Assembly (NCBI GenBank): GCA_963281255.1
Contig: OY725489.1
Span: forward strand, 3,844,001 to 3,908,000
Direction: 5' to 3'
DNA from: Aphrocallistes beatrix
Taxonomy: Eukaryota > Porifera > Hexactinellida > Sceptrulophora > Aphrocallistidae
DNA length: 64,000 nt
Shown here: piece by piece, positions 22,924 to 33,855 of the stretch
How positions within the stretch are numbered: the stretch's first letter is position 1
Layout: each line of letters starts with the position of its first letter
The notes under the pieces: generated by a model
What the model was told of the DNA's origin: nothing
Databases searched by the model: none
What the model saw: the letters and a program-made list of their open reading frames with translations, nothing else
Made by a program: the position numbers and the translations under genes

Positions 22924-24396
22924 TGTTTGAGTATTCATTACTCAACTAGTTCATTCATTGTTCAAAAAATCTCTGCACCATTGGCTCAGTATATTTGAAT
23001 GCTATGGCCATGTGTTTGTCTCTAATTTGTAGTTTTCGAGGTATAGCCTCAATTACCAAAATGGATTTACCTAGCAACTTTGGAATGTGCTAAAATTCTT
23101 TTGAAATTTCCACTTATTTCGAAATAACATGTCATCATTGTCATTTCCTAAGATTTTTTAACTTCGGATTTATCGGGATTAAAGGTGTCTAAATCAAGTA
23201 TGAAGAACTAATTTAATCTAAATCCATCGAAAAACCTTATTTTATGTTTCCAGCTTGGTATAATAAACAAATTCCCATTTCGTCAACGTTGACGAATTGG
23301 GAATTGTAAAAATTGATGTTGACAAAGTGCGAATTGATAAATGGCCAAGTTGGGAATTGACGAAATGCCACGATACCTTTATATACGCTGGTAATACATT
23401 TATAAGGTCTATCGTTCATATTAAACGCGTTTCTTACTATGTGTAGAATATGCTCCGGCCACTTTCGCATCATTGGTCAAGTTACTATAATGCATTATAT
23501 ATAGTGGGCTATATTGATGTATAAAAAACATTCAGGTTATTAAAATATTTCATGAAGGTTCATTATAGTTTGAATTGACATTAATTCGATTAAATACGAA
23601 ATAGCTCGGCATTTTAAGTACAATATTGCCAGTTTGGGAAGATCTATGCCCGAGGCACACAGGCCCGATCCCAGCGACCCACAAACCTCAATCCCGAACT
23701 TCACTTGACCTCGAAAATTGATTCATAGATCCCAAAAATAGATTTGGGACTATTGTTGGAACCAATAGTGTACCACATCCATACTATTCTTTTAAACTGA
23801 CTTTCCTTCTATTGTTAACAGCCCATTCAACATATACCAACTTGAACCATTTGGAGCAATGTCAGTATTCTATTAATCCAATCTATTTCAATAAGTTGGG
23901 TATTGAATTGCACTTTATTGTTGTGCTTACAATATAGTACACTATAGTATAGTAGCGAAGCTAGTATACAATAGTATGTCGGTTTGCATACTTCGAAAAT
24001 AATTGCTGATTTCTGGCCTCGACAGGCCCACTGTATCCGCTGTACTGACCAAGATTGTCTGAGAGAATGATTTGGGATTCTTTGTGAAAGTGTAAGCATA
24101 TATTGCGATGTGCACCACAGTATAAGAATTTTACCGCATCATCGTTCCTATTCAAATATTCACGGCGAAATAATTTCGAAATAACTTTCGAATGTGATAA
24201 TTTGTGAATAAACTTATAATTGATAAAATGTCCGGTGTGGATGGCTCGGCAAATTTGGGTTTAGAGAGTGGAAGCCTGAAAATTGAGTAAAAGTTCAGTG
24301 ACGGCACCACTTACAATCATATCATTCCCAAATCGACAGGACAATCTACGGCGATCTTAGAACCAAATTGAATTATTACTGATTTAGCACTTCAGC
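22924..24396. other. No supported gene
   Basis: AT-rich. 22990-23170 weakly resembles one arm of the foldback at 4013-4758. 23275-23365 has a run of GACGAATTGGGAATT-type short imperfect repeats. Frames in 23237-24155 show no motif. Confidence 0.4.
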
Positions 24397-25234
24397 AGCC
24401 GTGTTCACTAAGAACTTTACTCTTAAGATCGATCTTAAGTACTAAGTTCGATCTTAAGTCTATGTTTGAACTTGGATAAGATTGAACTTATGATCGAGCT
24501 TTGGGTGCTATTCATTAATTATTCAGACTGAACTTATGATCGATCTTAAATTCAAAAGTAATCATATTATATTGTCGATTTCCTATCACATCGCATTATT
24601 TTCGTAATATGGTAAAAAGGTTGAACCTTAATTATAAATTTCCTTGTGGAGAATTGGTCATAGTTTCCCACAAAGCGCGTTTTGAGCGAGCAATTTGATG
24701 CGATTTACTGTTTAACTTGAGAAATTTTAGCACAAATGAATCGCTCAAATCCTCCCTCGTGCATTTTATGAGCGTATCCCAATAAAATATGTAGGAAACG
24801 AAGCTTATGTTAGGATTGAAAATATCTTTTATAGTGGTAAATACGATTTTTAAGATCCAATTTTGTTAATTTTCTTTGTTGTTGTCTAATCAAGTTGTAG
24901 TACTTGGACTACGTTGGTGATACGTATGTGAGTTTCAAAATTTAAATTCTTACATTCCATCTAGACAAGTATCATAAATGATTAAAACAATGATTATGAG
25001 CATGAGAATTCGACAAAATTCAACGATACTGACAACCTACATCTATTTTGGGCCTTTTGTAATACTTAAGCAACTTCCCTACCTTGCTTAAAGTTATGTC
25101 TCAAGATCGATATTAAGTTAAAACTTAAATGTTGGTGAATATCAATCTTAGTGAATACGACTTAAAATCGAATTGATGACTTAAACACTAAGTTCGATCA
25201 TAAGTTCCTTCTTAAGTTGTTAGTGAATACGGCC
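24397..25234. mobile_element. Foldback element with AAGATCGATCTTAAG iterons
   Basis: About 838 bp. Left end GCCGTGTTCACTAAGAACTT, right end the complement of GGCCGTATTCACTAACAACT. Several palindromic iterons lie near both ends (TTAAGATCGATCTTAAG at 24424; related at 24458, 24535, 25103, 25190). No coding capacity. Design parallels the GGGGCC element at 16716. Superfamily not determined. Confidence 0.7.
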
Positions 25235-25723
25235 GAAGAGCATTTTGTGAGGGCCGAAGACCCGAGTATCTAACATATTAAAACAATGATTTAGAATAAT
25301 CAACTCGAGTATCTTTAGAGATGAAAACCCATGGATATCCTCACACATCTTGATAATAAGCTCAACTAATTTAAAACGAAAAACAATTTTTATAAATTGA
25401 CCGTGTTAAATTGTACCAATAGTTAACTGCCAAAGAAGTACATAGCTGAACAAGGGGGGGCGCAAATGCCCCCTCCCTCCCTATGCCTTTTTTGACAAAG
25501 GAAGCATACTGCCATCTCTTAGTGAGTTTTTTATAGATTAAAAATTATAATTCCACAGTCTACGTAACTATAGCCCATTCACAGCACGATTTTTTCCTCA
25601 CCATGGATTACTTCAAGTCTATTTTGTAAACAAACCATGATATTTTAAATAAATGTGACTACGATGAAATGCAGTGTAAAAATATAGGTTAAGTATCATT
25701 GTTAGTTTATATTGTATCATATA
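25235..25723. other. No supported gene
   Basis: AT-rich spacer. A small GGGGGGGGCGCAAATGCCCC inverted repeat at about 25456 resembles the one at 45695-45723 and may be a hAT-type remnant end. Confidence 0.4.
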
Positions 25724-25935
25724 CAGTCAACTCCCGTTATATCAAAGTCGAAGGAACCCTTATTTCCATTTAGCGGAGTTCGATATAAGCGGATTTCGAT
25801 ATAAGCGAAGCTGGATACAAGTTGATACATGATTTCGATATAACCAGAACATTACTTCGATGAAACAAATATGCAATCAATACGTAGTTGGTTTATTATA
25901 AGATTAAAGTAATTACGTAACTAATCATATATCCT

Positions 25936-26153
25936 TACTATTAAAACTCGATTAATGTGTATATATCTGTAACGAATTGATTGAAGAAACTGCCGGGCGG
26001 AGAAAGCTGATTTTTGGCATGTGGGAGTATTTTTGCTATGGCTCCTCATGGAATTATGACGTCATTGTCACATTTTAAAAAGTTAAGCAACACAGTTGGA
26101 CACGAAGTGTCCGCCACCCGCGCAGCGCAAGCAAGCGAAGCGCGCTTGTTACA
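25936..26153 (+). mobile_element. Type A repeat, internally deleted
   Basis: Starts ATCCTTACTATTAAAACTCG, carries TAACGAATTGATTGAAGAAA, then jumps to the tail with GTCCGCCACCCGCGCAGCGC and AAGCGCGCTTGT. Lies inside the Tigger element. Confidence 0.85.
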
Positions 26154-26220
26154 GGTATATAACAAAATAATATAATGAATGGGTTGATCCTTATCGTGTC
26201 AAATTTGTTCTATATGCGTA

Positions 26221-26709
26221 TTAAGTGATTTGATGAGCATTAGTAAACTTAGTGATAGTTACTTGTTGCATACAATCCTGTTGTGTTTTTCTTAAAAATT
26301 GTTCTATTAGATTGAGATGTGAGAATAAGTTCGTTGATTCAGTTTGGGATTCGAGGTAGATTCGTAACTGATAACACATATCGATTGCTAACAAATGACT
26401 GGGTGGCTTCTCAGGTGGTGACATAAACTCGTCATCGTTTTCGGTATCCGAATCATCATGCCTCTGAACTATACTTATTATAGCATCGTCTGTTACTGGT
26501 TCGCTTGTTTCAAGTTCGTCGTCGGCATATAAGTAATCTGTAAAGTTGACATTACATCGGGTACAAATCTGTTCAATAATTGTGGAATCTGGTATGTCCT
26601 CATCTGTATTAGTTTTGTCAGTTGATATTGATGGGGCTATGAACCCACAATGATTAAAGCAACCACTGATAGTTGACGGTTTTACAAGGTTCCTCGCCTG
26701 ATGAATCAA
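26221..26709 (-). pseudogene. Tigger transposase, C-terminal part
   Basis: Open for 162 codons on the minus strand. It starts in the conserved junction HQARNLVKPSTISGCFNHCG, the Tigger block after the DDE domain. A long acidic region follows (TDEDIPDST, ADDELETSEPVTDD, DDSDTENDDE), then a C-terminal segment with LFSHLNLIEQFLRKTQQDCM. No upstream in-frame start exists, so this is the tail of a longer protein, not a separate gene. It is separated from the catalytic core because the core has been inverted. Confidence 0.82.
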
Positions 26710-26779
26710 TCACATGACATGTAGTACTGTGACACATGAAACTTAAAATTATTTTCCATAGTGGTTATCATATTTTGTA

Positions 26780-27415
26780 GAGGTAGAGATAGCGCGATAA
26801 TGATGCGTTCTGGATGGTTGTCACCTTTTAAACAGCGGTATGGAATACATTTTAGAATGATCAGCGGTGAATCTAATGCAGTGACTCCCGAACAAACAGA
26901 TTTCTGGACCACAACAACCCTCCCCAAATTATTAGCTCACTATCATCCTAATGACATATTCAATGCCGATGAATCAAGACTGTTTTTTAAACTTCTCCAC
27001 GAAAAGTCGATGGTCCTGAAATGGGATTCGTGGCATGATGGTAAACGTTCTAAGGATCGTCTCACCATTCTATCTTGTGCTAACATGAACGGAACAGAGA
27101 AAATCCCTTTGTTAGTCATCGGTAAATCTGAGAACCTCGATGTTTCAAAGGTGTTTATTCACTTCCTACGCCATATCGTGCTAACAATAAAGCATGGATG
27201 ACATCCATCTTATTTACTGAGTGGATGTGTGAACAGGACCGCAAATTCTCTAGGTAAAATCGAAATGTAGCAATTGTTATCCACAATTGTCCAGCTCATC
27301 CTCGTGATTCATGTTTGAAATCAGTCACACAAGTATTTCACCCTCCGAATACTAGTACAACTAGTAAAAAAAAATTGAAAACCAATGGACCAAGGTATAA
27401 TTGCAAACTTGAAGT
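26780..27415 (+). pseudogene. Tigger transposase catalytic core, inverted
   Basis: Plus strand, opposite to the N- and C-terminal parts. Reads SGWLSPFKQRYGIHFRMISG (end of the CENP-B-type DNA-binding region), then the DDE domain: NADES with the first Asp, SKDRLTILSCANMNGTEKIP and LLVIGKSE. After a frameshift near 27160 come NKAWMTSILFTEWM and HNCPAHP. The last is normally DNCPAHP, so the second catalytic Asp is His. It ends in MDQGIIANLK at about 27415. A stop (TAG) precedes HNC. Dead for three separate reasons. Confidence 0.88.
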
Positions 27416-27690
27416 AGATAAAAAGCTTTCTACCCCGAGCATTTTGGCTAATTATCGGCTTTAGTCTGTATTGGTCCAGATATAGGAATGTTTATGGACC
27501 TAGTAGTTTTGAACCACAAAAACAATTCTGAATCTAGATCTGCGTGTTTTGCAGTTCGCGTGCTCTTGCATGTAGGTCTGAAATTGTCCATAGCAGACAT
27601 GAGAATATCTTTGTTTTTTAGTCATGTTGAGAGTGTGCAGCGTGGAACGCCGTAAGACTTGGCGATTTCCGACTTAGTTTTCTGTTGTTT
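27416..27690 (-). pseudogene. Tigger transposase, N-terminal DNA-binding part
   Basis: Minus strand. KTKSEIAKSYGVPRCTLST is the psq/CENP-B-type helix-turn-helix (27680-27622). After a small frame change come MDNFRPTCKSTRTAKHADLD and ELFLWFKTTRSINIPISGPI, then the KMLGVESF block near 27440. The next expected block (GWL..F..R.GI) is found only on the plus strand at 26800, which marks the inversion edge. At its 5' side it is fused to the truncated end of a mariner transposase. Confidence 0.85.
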
Positions 27691-29980
27691 TTCGAGGCTG
27701 ACCCGATCTTCAAATTCGCGTCCAGAGAGGTGATCTTTGAGTTTTCTGAACAGCCAGAAGTCACATGGGGCTATATCAGGGGAGTAAGGTGGGTGCAGGA
27801 CTTCGTGCATACCCATATCTTTAATTTTTTGCTTGACAGCCAAAGTTTTATGTGGTCTGGCATTATCATGCAAAATTTTGAGACCACGTGTTCCAGTCTT
27901 TGGACGACGCTTAAGGTACGATTTCTCAACTTCAGGTAACACAACATCAGCGTAGAATTGTCCAGTAAGTGTTTGGCCTTTGGGAACAGGGATCTGGGCT
28001 ACAGGCCCTAGCCCATCGAAAAATATGCAGTATAAGACCTTCGGGGCACGAAAGTCGGACACACAAACAGCTGGGGGTACCTCTCCTTTTTTCAGCCATA
28101 CCCTGCCATCTTGTTTTCGGATCGGTGGCTTGAATTGTATCCAAGTTTCATCCCCTGTTACTATCTTATATATTAAAATGCTAGGATTTTTTTCTTTGGT
28201 TTTTTTTGTTTGTCCGAATTGATTGAAGAATTGGCAAGTCGTAGAGGTACGAAAATTGGCATGTAGGTGTCAAATGATGAATCTAGGATTAAGTTCGAAT
28301 ATCTAAGCGAAATTTTCACAACTCTGCAAAAAAAATGGAAAACAAATTTTCACACTTTTTCTATACAAAATAAATGACTACACTATCATAATAGAAATCA
28401 TTGTACGACTCTACAATAGATCGTCATTGTTATTAATATTTCAAAGCCACAACTTATGTTTGATATCTTAAATGTATTATAGTATTTGGCAATAAAAAAG
28501 ATTATCTGCATATTTTCACACCTTTATATACATATTTTCACACCATTTGATGAATTTTGAAAATAATGCTAGAGACTAGCTTCCAACGGTTGACATGGGG
28601 TTTTCAGGGGTGTAGATTTCGAATATCATATTTTCGAGTAAATTTGATGATCAATTTGTTTACTTTTGTTTACAATAGATACATAAAGTAAACAAATCTC
28701 AAAAATATGCTAGAAACTTGCTTCCAACGATTGATATGGGTTTTTTTGGGGTGTAGATTTCGAATATCATATTTTCAGATCGATATAATAAATTATTTGT
28801 TTACTTTTGTTTACAATAGATACATAAAGTAAACAAATCTCAAAAATATGCTAGAAACTTGCTTCCAACGATTGATATGGGTTTTTTTGGGGTGTAGATT
28901 TCGAATATCATATTTTCAGATCGATATAATAAATTATTTGTTTACTTTTGTTTACAATAGATACATAAAGTAAACAAATCTCAAAAATATGCTAGAAACT
29001 TGCTTCCAACGGTTGATATGGGTTTTTTGGTGTGTAGATTTCGAATATCATATTTTCAGATCGATATGATAAATTATTTGTTTACTTTTGTCTACAATAG
29101 ATACATAAAGTAAACAAATTACAAAAATAGGCTAGAGGCTAGCTTCCTACGGTTGACATGGGTTTTTAGGGGTGTAGATTTCGAATATCAAATTTTCAGA
29201 TCGATATGATAAATTTTGTTTACTTTTGTTTACAATAGATACATAAAGTAAACAAATTACAAAAATAGGCCAGAGACTAGCTTCCAACGGTTGGCATGGG
29301 GTTTTTAGTGCTGATTAGATTTCGAATATTATATTTTCGGATCCATATGGGAAATTTTTCGTTGACCTTTGTTTAAAAGATTTATATAAAGGAAAAAAAT
29401 CCCAAAATATGTTAGATTGAGTAACTTCAGGCACCAGCAGGGTGACTCTGCGGACACGCAGTGTCCGCAAGCCGCGCAGCGCAAGCAAGCGAAGCGTGCT
29501 TGTCTCTAATAAACGTCTTGGGTCACACCATTCATAGATTGTGAGGTTTTTCTTGGCCATTTCGAGTCTAGCGGCCTTTTGTGGAGAAGTCAGGCAATGC
29601 GGTACCCATCGCACTTGGACCTTCCTCAGTTCCAACTCCGACTTCAGAATCGTGTGTGCACTTCCCGTTGAAATCCCAACATTGTTAGCTACGTCCTCAA
29701 CCGAAGAATGGGGGAAAGAGTCGACGTATTCCTTTTCCTCACTCAATTTGTCACTGTTGGTCGCCAGTTTTGGTGCTCCAGGACGAGGAGCGTCTTGGAC
29801 AGAGGCCCTGCCTTCCCTGAACAGGTTTACCCACCTTCTGACGGTTGAATATGATAGAGAATCTTCTCCACATATCATTGCCAGCTCCTCATAAATAGAC
29901 TTTGGAGGGATTTCGAGGATAGTGCGAAATTTGACATACGTCCGTTGCTCAATTTCAGAGTAATTAGGACAAGAAGCCAT
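27686..29980 (-). pseudogene. mariner transposase (DD34D), split by type B repeat, C-terminus lost
   Basis: The N-terminal part lies at 29980-29504 and the catalytic part at 28164-27686. N-part: helix-turn-helix with SYSTVRRWVNLFREGRASVQ, then HCLTSPQKAARLEMAKKNL and CDPRRLL. C-part: TGDETWIQFKPP (first Asp), VSDFRAPKVLYCIFFDG, LHDNARPHKT (second Asp) and PPYSPDIAPCDFWLF. 34 residues lie between the second and third Asp, the mariner DD34D signature. The protein stops at SGREFEDRV where it runs into the Tigger N-terminus, so about 50 C-terminal residues are deleted. No mariner inverted repeats were found. The reading frames on either side of the type B insertion join cleanly. Confidence 0.9.
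28165..29503 (+). mobile_element. Type B rolling-circle-like repeat, six tandem units
   Basis: Begins TATCTTATATATTAAAATGC. Six ~140-bp units start at 28568, 28709, 28850, 28991, 29131 and 29269. The tail has GCGGACACGCAGTGTCCGC and GCAAGCAAGCGAAGCGTGCT. Inserted into the mariner gene between the codons for LLE and IVTGDE; at most two or three bases can be duplicated. The copy at 17960 has only two units. Confidence 0.88.
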
Positions 29981-30369
29981 GCAAAATATGATAGTCCAAA
30001 ATGTAGATATCTAAAATCACTGTTACTCGAGAAATAATGGAGTAATCAACTCCCTCTAAGTTTTGTTATAGAGTTAAAATATGGTTGTATATAATTGCAT
30101 TGAGTTGACTGGGTTTGTAATACTCTCTCATTGAAATATATTTCGTGATTAGTATTTATTGAATGCCCCTGTATATTATCACTGGGGAAAGTACATTCTT
30201 TCAATTTAAGCGGAATTCGATGTAACCGATTTCTTATAAATTGGATTAAATGAGATCGTTTGGGGTTGTTAATTAACTTCGATATAAGCGGGTATTTCGA
30301 TATATCCATGTTCGATATAACGGGAGTTGACTGTACAATGTTTCATACATTTTCTTCCTAATTCCTAAT

Positions 30370-30561
30370 TTATTCATCCGCACGTACAATTTTCTTAGCA
30401 GTAAGCCAAATAGATGTAGTGTAACCAACTGCTGCTCCAATTACGACGGCACTTATTACGTTCCAAGGTTTGAAATGTTGAATCATTGATCCAGGGAGAT
30501 GCAAGATTAATGGTGAAGGTTTCTCTATAGAGATGATGCATGGAAATTGTCGAGTCTTCAT
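30370..30561 (-). CDS. Small hypothetical protein with one membrane helix
   Basis: 63-residue frame just outside the Tigger element. Residues 35-53 (ISAVVIGAAVGYTTSIWLT) form a plausible single transmembrane helix followed by a basic KK. I do not recognise it. A second overlapping frame starts upstream (MSRIDEDST at about 30573), so the true start or exon structure is unclear. It may be a chance frame or one exon of a host gene. Confidence 0.25.
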   Translation of the reverse strand: MKTRQFPCIISIEKPSPLILHLPGSMIQHFKPWNVISAVVIGAAVGYTTSIWLTAKKIVRADE

Positions 30562-30717
30562 CTATGCGAGACATTTCTGTGACAATGTTATAGTACTACT
30601 CCACTTCGAAATTCCCCAGGGTGAGTGTACATTGAAGAAAGTTTCTTCGGAAAATGCCAAAGCCCATCAATCTTCTTAATTGTCCTTCATATTTATGTGT
30701 GAATTAATTAAAGTGAT

Positions 30718-33470
30718 ATGGAAGAGTTTAGAGAAGATAAGTTAGATAGACCTAGAACTGCAGATGACCAGGACTGCTTTAGCAAGTCTATTGTGGTGAG
30801 ATCCCTTGAAAAGAAGTCAGCTGAAGGTATGCGAGCACCTCACATCTTCAAGACAGATAATGAAGCTGAATTTATTATTAAGGATACCGCCCTCGAAAGG
30901 CGTAAAAAAAAATGCAAAATGTTTTATTGCTAATTTCATTGTATTACTGATCGGTCTACCATCTGATAGCACTATTTGGACGGCATTTTGCGTAATAACC
31001 CCCTAAAGTTTAGCGTTAATAAAAATTGAAAAATTATTAGACGATTTTAACTCATTTACCAATTAGTTTTTAGCTTATTTGATATTTTTTTAATGATATG
31101 AACCTTAACATTGTTTTAGCACCTTTGGAGATTATAAAACTCAAATATTTAAAAGAATGGGCAAATAAAATCCAAACAAAATAGCTCTATAAGGGAGTTC
31201 ATTTATATAATCCTCGGGAAATCGCAAGTTTGATCTCAGATATTTAGCGATCACAGGGTCAGAAATAAAATTCTGATCATTTCAAAAAAAATTTGTTCGG
31301 ATCCGACCATTTGTTCTTGAGATATCGCATATTATAGGTAGAGTTCGGCCATAATATCCCTCTAAGGCCCCGAAAGAGGCTGATGTCATATCTCAAAAAC
31401 TATTGTGGATATATAATATATTGTATCCTTAAATAAAAGGATATATGCGAAAATATATAGGTTCCTCGACCATTCCTTTGTCAAAAAATAATTAATTCTC
31501 GACTTATCATTGATTTAATTGTAATACAAATTATATGGAGAACTTTGAATCTATTAGAAAATGGCGAATCTAATCATTAAATATGTGTCCAAATTTAGCT
31601 ATTATGCTAAATAGTGAATACAATTGCCGTTAATAATATGTACAGAAAAATTGGAGAACTTTTGATAATTATTTTGAAAGTTCTGGCCTTGGACCTCGCA
31701 GATTCTGTCAAAAACCCCCATTTAGGGTCCAAAAAGAGATATCTCTCTATCTTTATAAATACAAGTCCAAATTCTGAGTTCTCACTTCCTAATGTACTTT
31801 TTATGAGTGTACATATATGATTCTTTGATAATAATTACACTACACCCCATGGAATGTTAAGTTTTAGATTTTTGTCATATGATGACGTAGCATTTTTCGA
31901 AAATCCTAACTTCGAAACTAAAAGTCGTAGACTTTCGCTCTAACTTCCTAATATACTTTTTGGAAGCTTTTTATTCATTCTAAACTGATAGATTATACTT
32001 CGCAGTGCCAAGAATATGAAATATTATCTACAATTATCTCAAAATATTCGGAGTTAGGGCCCTCAAGGAAATTTTGTGGATTTTCATGGTACTTTTGCTA
32101 TTTTGATAAATATTTGGCTTTAATATACCTAAATCAGCAGTATGGATGCGAATAAATGTCTGTGGATGCTTATGTGCAATTATTAATAACTCATTTTACA
32201 TTCTTCTTAACACCTAAACTTAAAATCTCTACTATATCTCGGGACTTTAAAATTTCAAAATTGACCGTCTTTACAGAATTATTTCCCAAATTTGGTTGAG
32301 ATAGACATTTGAAAATTTCAAGAGTGGTTTCATATCATTAGGCGATGAACGTAGGACCACCATTTTTTGGATATATTCTAACTCGGTGATTTTATTCATT
32401 ATTTCCCAAGAAAAACAGACATATTTCGCCGTTTTTTGGCCCTTTTTTTTCGGACACCGATAACATTTACAATATTTGTCATTTTAACTTTCTTCTGGTC
32501 CTATGAAGTTGCAAATATGGTAGACTATCTATGATTCGATTTTGGAAGCGTTTGATTCCTTGGTATGTCCTAAACAATTCATTGAGTGCCTAAATTTCTA
32601 CCATTAATATGTGCTAGCGGAAAATTAAAAAAACAGACTTTGAGACGCTGTATCTCAAAATCTCGAAATGAGATTCAAAAACGGTTTGGAATGTGCCAGT
32701 ATTTCTTGATGGAGATACCTCCCCACGCTTAACATCTCTTATAGCTCTACTTTCATCGTATGCTGTAATGCAAATCATATTATTTTTTCGAGGGCGGTAT
32801 CCTTAACCTGCTGACTAGGACACTGCGCAATGGTGGCTACGGGTACTTCTTACTCATAGTTGATCTCTTTTCACATTACGTCGAAGTAATCCAGTTGAAA
32901 GACCAGACCGCTACGGCCATCGTTAATGCATTCATGGAAGGATGGGTCTATCGTGAACATTGCGTACCGAATATTATGCTCACAGATCAGGGGAAGAATG
33001 TAGATGGGTTAGCTGTGCACGAACTGTGCCACGACTTAGGGATTACTAAACGTAACACCAGTAGTCCAATGGGATGGCCGAAAGACGTATCGGCTTCGAC
33101 AAACAATTAATACGTTGCTTGATGCTCGAACGCCACCTAGAGAAGGGTTCCTAGCCGCCGTTGTTGCAAGAGATTACTTTCTAGTGCAATAATCTGAACA
33201 ATACATCGGGCAAAGTATCTATGCACATGTTGGTGTTTGGCCGTCAGCCGAGATCAATCGATATGCTCATTAACACTGGTTATGCTCCAACAAAAGTTAC
33301 AGGGTCAGCCAGTCAGTATCTCGAAACAACGGTAAAGAAGAGGCAAGAATTGAGTAAAATTGCACGAGAAAACCCGGAGTGCACCCAATAGGGGGCTAAG
33401 AAGAAGTATGATAAATCAAATCCAACAAAACCACGGGATATAGATATGAAGAACTATTTGTATACATGTT
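30718..33470 (+). pseudogene. Ty3/gypsy-type integrase relic, split by TTAA element
   Basis: Left part 30718-30877 includes RAPHIFKTDNEAEF. After the TTAA element at 30878-32806 the frame resumes at 32807 with TRTLRNGGYGYFLLIVD and FSHYVEVIQL, then MLTDQGKNVDG (second catalytic Asp) and ELCHDLGITKRNTSS. A frameshift near 33073 is followed by GMAERRIGF (Glu region), then a stop near 33152. A last block has HMLVFGRQPRSIDML and a Lys-rich tail to about 33470. The first catalytic Asp appears to be Asn next to the TTAA. Integrase inserts retroelement DNA in the nucleus. No LTRs, gag or reverse transcriptase were seen. Old and non-functional. Confidence 0.8.
30878..32806 (-). mobile_element. TTAA-flanked non-autonomous element, copy 2 (complete)
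   Basis: 1.93 kb, ends GGATACCGCCCTCGAAA and complement, flanked by TTAA at 30878-30881 and 32803-32806. Reverse-complement of copy 1 over its length. Removing it with one TTAA rejoins the gypsy integrase in frame. Non-coding. Confidence 0.93.
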
Positions 33471-33855
33471 AGTTTATAGTAAGAGAGAGAACTATCACAG
33501 TTTCCACCTCTTGTATTAATAATAATTTCACTCCATTAAATTTCAGCAAAATATAGATATGCTATACAGTTTGTATTTTGCACATAAGACTTGAAGTAAT
33601 CAATGGTTAAATACCGTGAAAAGGCGTTACGTAGGATGTGTTATAATTCGATCTTACCTGATCTTAAGGAACTTTATCGCTGTAGTTAAAAGAAAGAGGA
33701 AGTGATCTTAAGCAACCGATGACTCCCTTTTGTACGGCCATGTAGAGCGTCAAGAGCTTTTCACTTTGCACTTCTTGTAGTGAGTGGTTCAATATAGTGA
33801 TATTGTTTCAGTCGTGGAGTTTGTTAACTGATTTTAGAGCACGGGTATTTTAAAC
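33471..33855. other. No supported feature
   Basis: AT-rich spacer after the integrase relic. No motif seen. Confidence 0.4.

Larger units (their letters stand above)
25724..30333 (-). mobile_element. Tigger (pogo superfamily) element with nested insertions
   Basis: 4,610 bp between perfect 20-base ends CAGTCAACTCCCGTTATATC and complement, each flanked by TA (25722-25723, 30334-30335). Further TTCGATATAAGCG motifs recur just inside both ends. It contains the pieces of a Tigger transposase (26221-27690), a type A repeat, a mariner and, inside that, a type B repeat. The element reads in minus orientation except for its inverted catalytic core. Confidence 0.93.

Noticed and set aside
26706..26927. 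Minus-strand 73-codon frame opposite the Tigger core
   Set aside because: Shadow of the plus-strand core, which has clear family motifs.
29541..29894. Plus-strand 117-codon frame
   Set aside because: Antisense shadow of the mariner N-terminus.
31614..31820. 68-codon frame inside TTAA element copy 2
   Set aside because: Falls in an element that is non-coding in its other copies; no motif.
32807..33470. Gypsy integrase at 33 kb as part of the same gene as the 58-63 kb integrase
   Set aside because: Different motif spacing, no introns and no OTU; they look like separate families.
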